A stretch of 64,000 nt of DNA. Source: Tritonibacter litoralis (GTDB lineage: Bacteria > Pseudomonadota > Alphaproteobacteria > Rhodobacterales > Rhodobacteraceae). The stretch spans positions 1-64,000 of the forward strand of contig NZ_WIBF01000015.1 of the NCBI RefSeq assembly GCF_009496005.1, given 5' to 3'. Numbering within the stretch: position 1 is the stretch's first letter; each line of letters begins with the position of its first letter. This document shows positions 35,723 through 45,043 of the stretch, in pieces. The notes beneath the pieces are model-generated. The model had not been told where the DNA came from, searched no databases, and saw only the letters and a program-made list of their open reading frames with translations. The position numbers and the translations under genes are program-made.

Positions 35723-36241
35723 CAATGCGCCAACGGCCCCTTGAAAAGCGTTGGGCCGGGCGGGGGCCGCGCCTTTGGCGCGGCCCCCGCCCCCTGGCGA
35801 TGCGCATCGCGCAGCGCAAAACCTCTTACTCTTCCCTGCATCTGTTGCATTTGGCCCTGCGCACAACGACGCGCCTCCTTTGAACAACGCAAAGCTGCAG
35901 TCAAACAACGCAAAGCAAAAGTGCATGCGTTTGGAGCCGACGGACACTGCCTCGACGACCATTTTGTAGTGCTTTGAAGCCTCTCTGGGAGATCCCGCAG
36001 CCCAGGCTCGCGTTTCTGTCGAACAGCCTTTTGATAAGGTGGCGGCGCCGCCAAATCGGAAAGCGGGTGGGATATCCCACAGAACAGACGTCCATTCTCT
36101 CCCCGATGTGCCAGATCGGGGGCCAGTTCCAGGTGAGGCGCGCGTGTCAGACGTGCCCCGGTGATCGATCGCCGACAAAGTGACAGATGCAGCTTAACAT
36201 CTGCCAAGCCCACCGCGCGCCCAGGGCGCAACGCCGCCCCC
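35723..36241. other. Intergenic region with palindrome
   Basis: About 520 bp without a credible gene; long minus strand frames here show no domain and use skewed composition. It includes the perfect palindrome described separately. Confidence 0.5.
35758..35792. repeat. Perfect GC-rich palindrome
   Basis: 16-bp arms (GGGCGGGGGCCGCGCC) around a TTT loop. It shares the inner CCGCGCC-TTT-GGCGCGG core with the palindromes at 2353 and 38506 but differs outside it. Confidence 0.8.
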
Positions 36242-36694
36242 CTATTGCCGCAGATCCTTTGGGGTTCCCATCACCACATAGGAGGTGATCGACGTCACGA
36301 ACGGGGCCGTCCCCAGCACATCCGTGTGAAATTGTTTGTAGCTTGGCAGATCGGCACATTCCACGCGTAAGAGATACTCGATGGTGCCCGTGATATTATG
36401 GCATTCCACCACCTCTGGCGCGCGGTCCATGACCCGTTCAAAGGCTTCTTGCGCCTCTTTGTTATGTTCGCCCAGACCGACACCGATATAGGTGACAAAG
36501 CCCGCGCCCAGCTTGCTGCGGTCCAAAACCGCGCGGTAGCCGGTGATGACACCTGCACGCTCCAGCTCTTGGACGCGGCGCAGGCAGGCAGAGGGGGACA
36601 GCCCCACCCGATCGGCCAGCTCCAGATTCGAAACCCGGCCGTCGCGTGACAGCTCCTGCAATATTTGCTGATTAATTCGATCCATCTTAGTCAT
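36242..36694 (-). CDS. Lrp/AsnC family regulator
   Basis: 150 residues: helix-turn-helix MDRINQQILQELSRDGRVSNLELADRVGLSPSACLRRVQELE (split across 4-45) and a RAM domain with GTIEYLLRVE. It is divergent from a LysE exporter 72 bp away, a classic pairing in which the regulator senses an amino acid and induces its export. A GTTGC-N10-GCAAC dyad (36697-36716) lies right before its start. ATG at 36685 is an alternative start. Confidence 0.88.
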   Translation of the reverse strand: MTKMDRINQQILQELSRDGRVSNLELADRVGLSPSACLRRVQELERAGVITGYRAVLDRSKLGAGFVTYIGVGLGEHNKEAQEAFERVMDRAPEVVECHNITGTIEYLLRVECADLPSYKQFHTDVLGTAPFVTSITSYVVMGTPKDLRQ

Positions 36695-36766
36695 TTGTTG
36701 CAAAACATGACGCAACACGCCGCAAAACACAATTTCATTCCACGCGTTCACCATCATATTCACCCA

Positions 36767-37363
36767 ATGACTTTTGAGATCTTCATAGCGCTGGCAGGCT
36801 TTGCCCTTGGAACGGTGATCACACCGGGCCCGAACAATCTGATGCTGATGGCTTCGGGGGCTAACTTTGGTTTTCGCCGCACTATCCCGCATATGTTGGG
36901 CGTGGGGCTGGGCTTTCCGATGATGATCGTGCCCGTGGGCCTGGGCATTATGCAGCTGTTTACCCTATTTCCGCCCTTGGTCCGGGTGATGGAGGTGGTT
37001 TCAGTTGTCTATATGCTGTGGCTGGCGTGGAAAGTGGCCCATGCGGCGACCCCTGGCGAAGGGGTCACCGAAGGGCGTCCGATGACGTTTCTGCAGGCCG
37101 TGGCCTTTCAATGGGTCAACCCCAAGGCCTGGGCGATGGCGCTTGGAGCGATCACGCTTTATGCAACGGACCGCACGTTGGGTGCGATCCTTTGGGTTGC
37201 GGGGACCTATGTGATGATGGGCTGTATATCGACAACCACCTGGACGGTTCTGGGCCAACAGCTGCGCCGCATCTTGACCAACCCGGCCCGCCTGCGCGTC
37301 TTCAACTGGAGCATGGCCGGCATGTTGGTCGCATCACTGGGTGCAGCCCTTCTGCTGAAGTAA
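36767..37363 (+). CDS. LysE family amino acid exporter
   Basis: 198 residues, about six membrane segments. FALGTVITPGPNNLMLMASGANFG near the N-terminus is the LysE/RhtB signature, and VAFQWVNPKAWAMALGA at about 110 is also typical. It exports an amino acid or small metabolite. There is no clear Shine-Dalgarno before the ATG at 36767. Probably controlled by the divergent Lrp gene. Confidence 0.9.
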   Translation: MTFEIFIALAGFALGTVITPGPNNLMLMASGANFGFRRTIPHMLGVGLGFPMMIVPVGLGIMQLFTLFPPLVRVMEVVSVVYMLWLAWKVAHAATPGEGVTEGRPMTFLQAVAFQWVNPKAWAMALGAITLYATDRTLGAILWVAGTYVMMGCISTTTWTVLGQQLRRILTNPARLRVFNWSMAGMLVASLGAALLLK

Positions 37364-37366
37364 ACC

Positions 37367-38269
37367 TCAGGCCGCCAGCGGCAGGCAGATTTGCGTCAGC
37401 AGCTCTTCGGGCGCGGTGTCGGACGGGCTGTTCAGATAGACCTCATAGCAGGGCGCATCGCGCGCTTCCCGGCCGGATTGCGGCAACCAGACGCCATAGA
37501 GGTATTTGTAAGCGTCATGAAGCCCGGCATAAGGCCCTTTGAACAGAAGGACCGCGGTTGCACCACCGGAAATGCTTGCGCGTTCCATCGGTTCGGCCAC
37601 ATCCGCATCGGCCGCAATCTCAAGCGCGGCAAAGCTGCGCAGGTCCTGGGCGGGGGTAGCGTCGGGATCATCATAATAGATGCCAAGCATCCCCTGAACC
37701 TTGGGCCAGAGGTTGCGACTGCTGGCCAGCACGTTCAGTTTTTCAAAGGTCTCGCCAATGGCCATGTAATCTCCACGATGGTCCAGCCCCGCAAGGCGGC
37801 GGTCCGGAAGCGTTTCAAGGGTGACGTCATACATTTTGGTTTCTCCTATAAGAGGGGGCCGAGGCGCGGGGCCCAGCTGTCCACGTTGGCGAAACTGACC
37901 AGGCGGCAGATCAAAACGGGCCCGAAAGGCGCGGGAGAAAGCGGGCACGGTGGCGTAGCCTGCCTCTGCCGCGATCTGATCGATGGGACAGCTGCCCTGC
38001 ACCAGCTGCATGGCCGCCCGATAAAGGCGAATGCGCCGCGTAGCCTGGGCTGCGGTCTCTCCGGTCACCGCGTGAAAGACCCGGTGGAAGTGGAACCGGG
38101 ACATGGCTGCGATATCGGCCAGATGGTCCAACGACAGTTCTTGCGGCTGCGCAGAATGGATGTGTTCCACCACACGCAGCAGGCGCTTTTCCATGTTGCG
38201 CGCATGGATGCTCTGCGCCTTCTCGGCGATGACTGCGGGCTCTGCCTGGCGGTTTTCCCGATCTTTCAT
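37367..38269 (-). CDS. AraC family regulator with GyrI-like effector domain
   Basis: 300 residues. The AraC DNA-binding part (about 30-128) includes LSLDHLADIAAMSRFHFHRVFHAVTGET; the C-terminal GyrI-like small-molecule domain (about 145-298) includes YDVTLETLPDRRLAGLDHRGDY and ends LLTQICLPL. Such Rob/SoxS-like regulators often control drug or stress genes. It converges with lysE (3-nt gap). Target unknown. Confidence 0.88.
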   Translation of the reverse strand: MKDRENRQAEPAVIAEKAQSIHARNMEKRLLRVVEHIHSAQPQELSLDHLADIAAMSRFHFHRVFHAVTGETAAQATRRIRLYRAAMQLVQGSCPIDQIAAEAGYATVPAFSRAFRARFDLPPGQFRQRGQLGPAPRPPLIGETKMYDVTLETLPDRRLAGLDHRGDYMAIGETFEKLNVLASSRNLWPKVQGMLGIYYDDPDATPAQDLRSFAALEIAADADVAEPMERASISGGATAVLLFKGPYAGLHDAYKYLYGVWLPQSGREARDAPCYEVYLNSPSDTAPEELLTQICLPLAA

Positions 38270-38790
38270 TGCGCGTCTCCCTTGCCGGTTTTTTCAAATG
38301 CGTCTTGTCAGTCTCACCTTACCCTTGACATGGAGCCGATTACCAAATCTTGCTGAACTGCTGCGCGTTGGGTTTTGATGTTCCAGTCCACTGTCCCTTC
38401 CCTGCCCTGACCAGCAAGCGGTGTTACGGTAGTCGGCACAGGTCGTTCAGGGCGCTCCCGCATCCGCCACACCCCCTGGCCTGCGGCCAGAGCGAGTGGC
38501 GGATTTTGGGCGTAGCGCCGCGCCTTTGGCGCGGCGCTACGCCCAACCGCAAGGGTCCGTCCCAAGGGGACGTGGCCCGCGTGGGCGGGAGGGCTGCGCT
38601 GATCCTGGATGCCACATTTGATTGTGCCACCCCACCTGCCGCGCGCTTTTTTTGCCGCCGATCCCGCAGCACGCCCCCCTCTCCTGGCCCCCTTCTGATC
38701 ACGCCCACCCCCTCCCCCCTGCTTGCCCGGTTGCAATTGGTCGCGCTCAGGGTCATATAGCCTTCGCAAACTGTGTGCAGAGAGGCATCC
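38270..38790. other. Intergenic region between AraC gene and accA
   Basis: About 520 bp without a credible gene. It carries the second copy of the 41-bp palindrome and the probable accA promoter. Confidence 0.5.
38506..38546. repeat. Perfect GC-rich palindrome, copy 2
   Basis: 19-bp arms identical to those at 2353-2393, with loop TTT instead of TTC. Located 36 kb away from copy 1, again in an intergenic region. Confidence 0.85.
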
Positions 38791-39753
38791 ATGACCAACT
38801 ATCTCGATTTCGAGAAACCCCTTGCGGAGATCGAAGGCAAAGCGGAAGAGCTGCGGGCTTTGGCGCGGGCCAATGAAGAGATGGATGTGACCGAGGAAGC
38901 CGCCGCATTGGATGCCAAGGCCGAGCAGCTTCTGAAGGACCTCTATCAGGACCTCACCCCCTGGCGCAAATGCCAGGTGGCGCGTCATGCCAACCGTCCG
39001 CACTGCAAAGATTACATTGCAGAGCTGTTTACCGAATACACGCCTCTGGCCGGCGACCGCAACTTCGCCGATGACCTGGCCGTCATGGGTGGTCTGGCCC
39101 GGTTCAACGACCAGCCTGTGGTTGTGATCGGCCATGAAAAAGGCTCTGACACCAAGGGGCGCATCACCCATAACTTTGGCATGGCCCGCCCCGAAGGTTA
39201 TCGCAAAGCGATCCGTCTGATGGAGATGGCCGGCCGGTTTGGCCTGCCCGTGATCACCTTGGTCGACACGGCTGGCGCCTATCCCGGCAAAGGCGCCGAA
39301 GAGCGTGGCCAATCTGAGGCCATTGCGCGTTCAACCGAGATGTGTCTGAAAATCGGTGTACCGTTGATTTCCGTGATCATTGGCGAAGGTGGCTCCGGCG
39401 GCGCTGTGGCCTTTGCCACGGCCAACCGTGTCGCGATGCTGGAGCATTCGATCTATTCGGTGATCAGTCCTGAGGGCTGCGCCTCGATCCTGTGGAAAGA
39501 CGCCGAAAAGATGCGCGAAGCTGCCGAAGCCCTACGTTTGACCGCGCAGGATCTGCTGGAGCTGGATGTGATCGACCGGATCATTTCCGAACCCATGGGC
39601 GGCGCACATCGCGACACCACAGCCACGCTGGCGGCGGTGCGCGGGGCCATCACCAATATGCTGGCGGAACTGAGCGACATGGACGCAGCCGCGTTGATCA
39701 AAGACCGGCGCGAGAAGTTTATCGCAATCGGCTCCAAAGGGCTGGCGGCGTAA
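38791..39753 (+). CDS. accA: Acetyl-CoA carboxylase carboxyltransferase subunit alpha
   Basis: 320 residues. [22 protein letters not shown] start, [36 protein letters not shown] (split over 130-150) and [17 protein letters not shown] are typical of AccA. With AccD it moves CO2 from carboxybiotin to acetyl-CoA for fatty acid synthesis. AGAGAGG is just upstream of the ATG; an upstream in-frame ATG at 38773 lacks one. It has its own terminator. Confidence 0.97.
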   Translation: MTNYLDFEKPLAEIEGKAEELRALARANEEMDVTEEAAALDAKAEQLLKDLYQDLTPWRKCQVARHANRPHCKDYIAELFTEYTPLAGDRNFADDLAVMGGLARFNDQPVVVIGHEKGSDTKGRITHNFGMARPEGYRKAIRLMEMAGRFGLPVITLVDTAGAYPGKGAEERGQSEAIARSTEMCLKIGVPLISVIIGEGGSGGAVAFATANRVAMLEHSIYSVISPEGCASILWKDAEKMREAAEALRLTAQDLLELDVIDRIISEPMGGAHRDTTATLAAVRGAITNMLAELSDMDAAALIKDRREKFIAIGSKGLAA

Positions 39754-39790
39754 CGCACCCTTCGTCACGGTCCAAAGCTAACCATCTGTG

Positions 39791-39815
39791 AAACCCGGCC
39801 CTGTGCCGGGTTTTT
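39791..39815 (+). terminator. Terminator of accA
   Basis: AAACCCGGC-N5-GCCGGGTTT followed by TT; 38 nt past the stop. Confidence 0.85.
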
Positions 39816-39976
39816 CCGTGACCTTTTGCGACGGGCCAGCCCTCCCCGCTCACAAAACTGTGCGCACCCCCTTGGTGACAGAGTCACATGGGGCGCGGAC
39901 CTGCCCCTGATATGCCTGTGGCCAACGGAAACGGAAATGCGCCGGAATGCGCAAACGCAGAGCAAAGGGGCAGGAC

Positions 39977-40573
39977 ATGGATCAGATGTCACGCAGGGGG
40001 TTTATTGGCGCAGGTGTTGCCTTGGCAGCGTCCGGGGCAATGGCGGGGGTGATCACCTCGGATATTCAGGCAAGCACGCTTAAAGCGTCGAAAACCACCC
40101 CCCTTGGGCTCTATCTGTCGCCAACGGCCGCCCATCAGGCAATGGTGCAAGATCCCGAGATCCTGTTTGTCGATGTGCGGGACCCTATTGAGATTACCTT
40201 TGTCGGCCACCCCCAAGGGCTGGACAAGATCATCCCGTTGAATGTGGCCACCCATGCGGTGCATCCGCAAAGCGGTCAGTACCAGATGGCGGCAAACCCC
40301 AATGTGGTTGCCGAATTTGAGGCATTGTTCCGCAGCAAAGGCAAAAGCCAATCCGCGCCGCTGTTTGTAACCTGCCGGTCCGGCAGCCGCTCGGCCACAG
40401 CTGCACGCCTGTTGATCAAGGCTGGGTTCACCAATGTCTGGAACCTGACCGAAGGGTTTGAAGGTGACAAGAACGGCAATGGCGCGCGGGCCGTGAATGG
40501 CTGGCGTAACCGGGGCCTGCCGTGGGGGTACAAGCTGGCAGAGGGCGTGGCTTGGAACCGGCATTCTGCCTGA
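39977..40573 (+). CDS. Periplasmic rhodanese-like domain protein
   Basis: 198 residues. The N-terminus has a twin-arginine-like signal (SRRGFIGAGVALAASGAMAG, about 5-24). The rhodanese domain (about 52-185) has the active-site loop VTCRSGSRSATAARLL with the catalytic Cys at about 136, and ends with NVWNLTEGFEGDKN and GWRNRGLPW. It may carry sulfur or bind periplasmic partners. GGGGCAGGA lies upstream of the ATG at 39977. Confidence 0.87.
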   Translation: MDQMSRRGFIGAGVALAASGAMAGVITSDIQASTLKASKTTPLGLYLSPTAAHQAMVQDPEILFVDVRDPIEITFVGHPQGLDKIIPLNVATHAVHPQSGQYQMAANPNVVAEFEALFRSKGKSQSAPLFVTCRSGSRSATAARLLIKAGFTNVWNLTEGFEGDKNGNGARAVNGWRNRGLPWGYKLAEGVAWNRHSA

Positions 40574-40585
40574 GGCTCCGGCCTT

Positions 40586-40658
40586 GCAGGTCAGGGTCAT
40601 GCGGGTGACCTGCCTTGCAAGACCGGGAGGACAGGGGCGGGCTCGCCCTCCCCTGTCC
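40586..40658. terminator. Two hairpins between convergent genes
   Basis: GCAGGTCA...TGACCTGC (40586-40613) and GGACAGGGG...CCCCTGTCC (40629-40658), without T-runs, between the rhodanese and DM13 genes. Confidence 0.55.
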
Positions 40659-40677
40659 AACTGTTAAAGGTCGCAGC

Positions 40678-41076
40678 TTACTTCAGCGCGGCAACGCCCA
40701 GCGGAACCGAGAATTTCTTGCACCAGATATAGACTTCGTTGAAGTCATTTACATTGACGCTGGCGGGCACGATGTAGACTTGGGTGCCGGTCTTGCTCTG
40801 CAGCGCGCCAAGGTCTGCGGTGTCGACAAATTCACCGTCTTTGCCAAAGCCCACACGTGGGTCCGGGGCGCCATCCAGGCTGAAATCGCTGTCCAGGATC
40901 ACAACCGCGCCGCCGTCTTTGGTTTTGATGATCTTTACACCGCCAGTGGTGACGTGATCGCTGGCACCGGTGAACTCACCATGCGTTTTGGACTGGCCTG
41001 CAGTTGCAGCGAGCGGTGCAAAGGCGATCATCGCAGCCGCAGCGATGCCCAGGGATTTTACAAAAACCGATTTCAT
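40678..41076 (-). CDS. Secreted DM13 domain protein
   Basis: 132 residues with a signal peptide (about 1-26, ATAG). The rest is one DM13 domain: HGEFTGASDHVTTGGVKIIKTKDGGAVVILDSDFSLDGAPDPRVGFG (split) and QVYIVPASVNVNDFNEVYIWCKKFSVPLGVAAL with its single Cys. DM13 proteins are suspected to be redox or electron-transfer related. It is divergent from a TetR gene with operator-like sites in between. Confidence 0.85.
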   Translation of the reverse strand: MKSVFVKSLGIAAAAMIAFAPLAATAGQSKTHGEFTGASDHVTTGGVKIIKTKDGGAVVILDSDFSLDGAPDPRVGFGKDGEFVDTADLGALQSKTGTQVYIVPASVNVNDFNEVYIWCKKFSVPLGVAALK

Positions 41077-41147
41077 ATCGTGGTCCTGACTTTGACTTGA
41101 GGCAAATGTTTGCCGGTTGAAAACTCTGTACCGGATGCATAACATTG

Positions 41148-41199
41148 GGAACCAATCAGTTCCAAATCGCATTTGCGTGATAGTGGACCAAATGGTTCC
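41148..41199. promoter_or_regulatory. Two operator-like dyads between DM13 and TetR genes
   Basis: GGAAC-CAATCA-GTTCC (41148-41163) and GGACCAAATGGTTCC (41185-41199). Similar half-sites at 36-37 bp spacing in a divergent promoter fit binding by the adjacent TetR. Confidence 0.6.
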
Positions 41200-41226
41200 G
41201 AATTAATGGGTGAGACGAGGTAGCAC

Positions 41227-41793
41227 ATGGCACGACCCCGGGAGTTTGACATCGACACAGCACTGGCGCGGGCGCTCGATGTGTTTTGGGAAAAGGGCTA
41301 TGATGATGCATCCCTGCCCGATCTTCTGGAGGGCATGAAGCTGACACGCGGGAGCCTTTACAAGGCATTCGTTGACAAGAAGACGTTATACCTGCGTGTT
41401 CTGGAGCAATATGATGAAAAAGCAGTCAATGAGGCGGTTTCTTTGCTCACCGCTCCGGGCACTGATGGCTGGGTCCGGATCCAAGAGCTGTTTCGGGCAA
41501 TCACGGATGTGGTGGAACAGGGGGACCGACGCGGTTGCCTTCTGTGTTCGGCTGCCGCGGGCCCTGCAGCCATTGACCCAGAGATTGGAGCGGCTGTAGC
41601 CAGCGCACTCGGACGCATGCATGGTGGGTTTTGTTCCGCAATAGAAGACTCCAGCCACCCCCAGAATGCCCAAAGCCTCGCCCATCTGTTGGTCAACCAA
41701 TATGTCGGGCATCGGATCATGGCGCGTGCTGGCGCATCCTTGGACATGCTGCGACAAAGCTGCGCTGCATTGGAATATTTACGCGCAAAGTGA
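41227..41793 (+). CDS. TetR/AcrR family regulator
   Basis: 188 residues. MARPREFDIDTALARALDVFWEKGYDDASLPDLLEGMKLTRGSLYKAF (split across 1-48) is the DNA-binding part; the C-terminal ligand domain resembles that of NemR/AcrR-like regulators with several cysteines (RGCLLCSAA). Probably represses itself and the divergent DM13 gene. It converges with a GntR gene 13 nt away. Confidence 0.9.
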   Translation: MARPREFDIDTALARALDVFWEKGYDDASLPDLLEGMKLTRGSLYKAFVDKKTLYLRVLEQYDEKAVNEAVSLLTAPGTDGWVRIQELFRAITDVVEQGDRRGCLLCSAAAGPAAIDPEIGAAVASALGRMHGGFCSAIEDSSHPQNAQSLAHLLVNQYVGHRIMARAGASLDMLRQSCAALEYLRAK

Positions 41794-41806
41794 ACCGTTG
41801 GGGTTT

Positions 41807-42469
41807 CTACCCCGCCAGCAAACGCAGCCCTTTGGTCACATCCGAGCGCACCGCCAGCCGCAGGCTGGGCTCATCCCCTGCCTTGAGCGCGGCGATGATC
41901 AAGCGATGGTCCTGTGGTGGCTCGGTCCGGCGCAGGCGCCCATAAAGCGCCCGCATGGTGGGCCCCAGCTGCAGCCAGACGGTTTCCGCCATCGCCAGCA
42001 TGGCTGGGGCCTGTGCCCGCAGATACAGCGTGCGGTGGAATTCCAGATTGGTGCGAATATACCCCACAGCATCGCGTTTCGCGACGGCCTCAGCCACGTT
42101 GGAATTGATATCCTGCATCCGATCGATCAGCGCCATATGGGCCCGAGGCAAAGCGCGTGAGGCCAGTTCCACCTCGATCAACGCGCGCAGGGCCGCCAGT
42201 TCCTCGATCCGCTCATTGCTCAATTCGGGTGTCGACACCCGGCCCGACGAGGACAAAAACAGCGCCCCTTCAGCCACCAGACGGCGCACGGCTTCGCGCG
42301 CGGGCGTCATCGAGACCTCATATTCCCGCCCGATCCCACGCAGGGTCAGGGCCGCACCAGGAGCAATCTCGCCGTGCATGATCCGTGTGCGCAAGGCGCG
42401 ATAGACGCGGTCATGCGCGGCAGCGGTGACTTCGGTCGGGTGCGTGGAATTGCGGGCAGTACGTAACAT
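41807..42469 (-). CDS. GntR family regulator (FadR/FCD subfamily)
   Basis: 220 residues: winged helix HDRVYRALRTRIMHGEIAPGAALTLRGIGREYEVSMTPAREAVRRL (split over 19-64) and an all-helical FCD domain with the metal-binding His in EFHRTLYLRA and DHRLIIAALKAGD. The ATG at 42469 is preferred to 42511. Divergent from a GST gene. Ligand unknown. Confidence 0.9.
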   Translation of the reverse strand: MLRTARNSTHPTEVTAAAHDRVYRALRTRIMHGEIAPGAALTLRGIGREYEVSMTPAREAVRRLVAEGALFLSSSGRVSTPELSNERIEELAALRALIEVELASRALPRAHMALIDRMQDINSNVAEAVAKRDAVGYIRTNLEFHRTLYLRAQAPAMLAMAETVWLQLGPTMRALYGRLRRTEPPQDHRLIIAALKAGDEPSLRLAVRSDVTKGLRLLAG

Positions 42470-42585
42470 GGCCTTGCATGTGATCACAAATCTGGCGCGG
42501 GTCAACCGCAATCTGCGACGGGGACGGTTTTGTGAGCCCTGACCGCGTTGCCTGCCCGCGAAACCTGCGTTAGATCACAGGGGTG

Positions 42586-43209
42586 ATGACCCAGATGCCG
42601 ATCCTGTATTCCTTTCGCCGCTGCCCCTATGCGATGCGCGCCCGCCTGGGGCTGGCGGCCTCTGGCGTGGCGGTTGAACTACGCGAAGTGGTTTTGCGCG
42701 ACAAACCCACAGCCTTCCTGTCGGCCTCCCCCTCGGCCACGGTGCCCTGTCTGGTGGCGGGATCGCAGGTGATCGATGAAAGCTTTGACATCATGACCTG
42801 GGCCCTGGCCCAATCAGACCCCGAGGGCTGGCTGGAGATGCCAGAGGCCGGGCACAGCTGGATCACCGAAGCCGATGGCCCGTTCAAACACGCGCTGGAC
42901 CGGACCAAATACGCCACCCGTTATCCAGGTGAAGACCCCGAGGATCACCGGGCTGTGGCGCATGCGTTTCTGGCCCGGCTGGATGAGCAGATCGACACGT
43001 GGATCTTTGACCGGCCGACGCTTGCAGATTATGCGATCCTACCCTTTGTTCGCCAGTTTGCCTTTATCGACAAAGCCCGGTTTGACGCAGAAGACTGGCC
43101 CGCGCTGCAGGGCTGGCTGGAGCGGTTCCTGACCTCGGATCGATTTTCTGGGATCATGACAAAATACCCGCAATGGGTCGACGGTGATCCGGTCACCTTA
43201 TTCCCCTGA
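42586..43209 (+). CDS. Glutathione S-transferase family protein
   Basis: 207 residues. The thioredoxin-like N-terminal domain (about 4-75) has YSFRRCPYAMRARLGL (Cys-Pro-Tyr near the active site), the glutathione segment ATVPCLV and VIDESFDIMTWAL; an alpha-helical C-terminal domain follows. Cys in place of Ser/Tyr suggests an omega/glutaredoxin-like enzyme. The last 12 nt overlap the convergent YgjP gene. The ATG directly after an in-frame GTG is preferred. Confidence 0.87.
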   Translation: MTQMPILYSFRRCPYAMRARLGLAASGVAVELREVVLRDKPTAFLSASPSATVPCLVAGSQVIDESFDIMTWALAQSDPEGWLEMPEAGHSWITEADGPFKHALDRTKYATRYPGEDPEDHRAVAHAFLARLDEQIDTWIFDRPTLADYAILPFVRQFAFIDKARFDAEDWPALQGWLERFLTSDRFSGIMTKYPQWVDGDPVTLFP

Positions 43210-43902
43210 CCGCTCAGGCCCGTCAAAGCGGAACCGATGCAATTCTCCACCGTGGCTGCGCAGCCAATTGCGGGCGGGTTCGTAATTGCCAAACAGCCTG
43301 TGCACGTGGTTCCAAAAGGCTGGGGAATGGTTCATCTCGGCCAGATGCGCCACCTCATGGGCGGCCACATAGCGCAGCACATCGGGCGGCGCCAGGATCA
43401 GCCGCCACGAATACATCAGCCCCCCATCTGACGTACAGGACCCCCACCGTGACCGAGTATCGCGCAGGGTGATCCGCGCGTAGCTGCGCCCCAGACGGGC
43501 GGCATAGAAATCCGAGGCCTCTGCCAGCCGGTCGCGGGCCAACTCACGCAGATACCGTTCCAGGCTGCGATGCAGCGCGGCGGGAGGCACGGCGATGGTG
43601 TCAGGCCCCAATTCCACCCGACGCCCCGTTGCGGCCACCACCCGGCGCTGGGTTCCATCCACCGGCAGCAGCGTATCAATCCCCACCTGTACCTGCGCAG
43701 GCTGGCGTGCCAGATGTTTGCGGATCCAGTCTTCCTTCTCAGAGGCAAACTCCAACGCCGCCTCGGTCCGCAGCCGCTCGGGCAGTGTCACGGTCACCCG
43801 TCCGTCCAGGGCTGACACGCGCAGCGAAATCCGTCGCGCCCGCGCCGAGCGGCGCAGGGTCAGCGGGATCGGCGGGTCGCCAAGAAGGTGTTGGTTGCTC
43901 AT
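43198..43902 (-). CDS. YgjP-like (DUF45) zinc metallopeptidase
   Basis: 234 residues. DTRSRWGSCTSDGGLMYSWRLILAPPDVLRYVAAHEVAHLAEMNHSPAFW (split over 153-202) is the YgjP/DUF45 core with the zinc motif HEVAH and a third ligand in the NHSPAFW helix. Role unknown, possibly linked to restriction or stress in other bacteria. The ATG at 43902 is chosen because homologues do not extend further. Confidence 0.88.
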   Translation of the reverse strand: MSNQHLLGDPPIPLTLRRSARARRISLRVSALDGRVTVTLPERLRTEAALEFASEKEDWIRKHLARQPAQVQVGIDTLLPVDGTQRRVVAATGRRVELGPDTIAVPPAALHRSLERYLRELARDRLAEASDFYAARLGRSYARITLRDTRSRWGSCTSDGGLMYSWRLILAPPDVLRYVAAHEVAHLAEMNHSPAFWNHVHRLFGNYEPARNWLRSHGGELHRFRFDGPERSGE

Positions 43903-44002
43903 TCGATGTCCCTTGTTCGCAAAGGCTTTGACAGTCAAACCTGCATATGGCAAGGCACCTGAATCGTCGATACGACTCACAGCATAATCAAGGGGACATC
44001 AC

Positions 44003-44332
44003 ATGCCCAAGGAAGAATGGGGTACAAAACGCGTCTGCCCGACCACCGGCAAGCGTTTTTACGACCTGAACAAGGACCCGATCGTCAGCCCTTATACGGG
44101 CGAGATCGTTGAGCTGAACACCGGCAAATCGCGCATGATCGAAGCGGATGCCGAAGATGCGGCCAGCGCAAAAGCAAAAGAGAACACAGACTCCGAAGAT
44201 GTCGTTCTGGATGATGACGATGACGCGGTTGATGTGGATCTGGGAGATGACATCCTGGATGATGACGACGACGAGGACAACGTGTCGTTGGACGACCTGA
44301 CCGACATGTCCGCACCCGACGACGAAACCTAA
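44003..44332 (+). CDS. FYDLN acidic protein (TIGR02300)
   Basis: 109 residues. MPKEEWGTKRVCPTTGKRFYDLNKDPIVSPYTGE (split over 1-34) gives the FYDLN name; the rest is very acidic (runs of Asp/Glu, about 65-109). The family is nearly confined to Alphaproteobacteria. A zinc-ribbon-like start and an acidic tail may suggest a protein or nucleic-acid contact role. AAGGGGA precedes the start. Confidence 0.93.
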   Translation: MPKEEWGTKRVCPTTGKRFYDLNKDPIVSPYTGEIVELNTGKSRMIEADAEDAASAKAKENTDSEDVVLDDDDDAVDVDLGDDILDDDDDEDNVSLDDLTDMSAPDDET

Positions 44333-44387
44333 GACCTGTTGGACACGCAGGGCCGCCGCACCCGGCCCGCCTGTCAGATGGCTCGAC

Positions 44388-44416
44388 AAGAGGAGGCCCC
44401 GCGCCTCCTCTTTTTT
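44388..44416 (+). terminator. Terminator of the FYDLN gene
   Basis: AAGAGGAGGC-N5-GCCTCCTCTT followed by TTTT. Confidence 0.9.
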
Positions 44417-44636
44417 GGTCTGCGCCAGGCTTTGGTCCGTCTCAGGCGCGATGGGCAGACTGGCCCCTTCCAACGCCCCCTGCCCCAACCTTTGCGTATA
44501 ATTGCCAGGCTCGCCCCGGCTATTGAAATTTTACCAAAAAACGCAGGCCCCGCCCATTTTCCTCTTGCAGCCCCAACAGAGTCGGCTTAAACGACCTCTC
44601 ACACCGCAAGGCGCACCAGTGCCCCGGCGGCCGGAT

Positions 44637-44712
<76 letters not shown>

Positions 44713-45043
44713 AACTTCCAATTGTAAATGATCACATAGTTTTGCCTTTTTGGTCAGATATGTTGCCTCTGGTCGCGCGAAACGTGTCACCTCCAGAGTA
44801 ATCTCAGTCAGCCAACTGACGTCCACGCTTTGTGCACGAACGGCGGACAGCAGACATTCGCTGCAGACATGGTAAGTGCCTATGGAGTTCGCAGAAGCGG
44901 ACGTCCAGCTATCAGAAAGGCAGAGAAACAACTGAAGCCGCCACCGATGCCCCATGCGTGTCATCACTACCAGGCGCCCTGTCCCTGGATCTTTAGAGCA
45001 CAACGTTGACCAGTGGCCGCCCCTTGTTAATGCATCCGGTAGA
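44713..45043. other. Region downstream of tRNA-Ala
   Basis: About 330 bp with no recognised gene. The minus strand frame that runs into the tRNA (ending in LGESNP) is the well-known spurious read-through of a tRNA complement. Confidence 0.6.

Noticed and set aside
35666-36231. Overlapping 166-170 codon minus strand frames
   Set aside because: No ribosome site, no domain, run across a palindrome; treated as non-coding.
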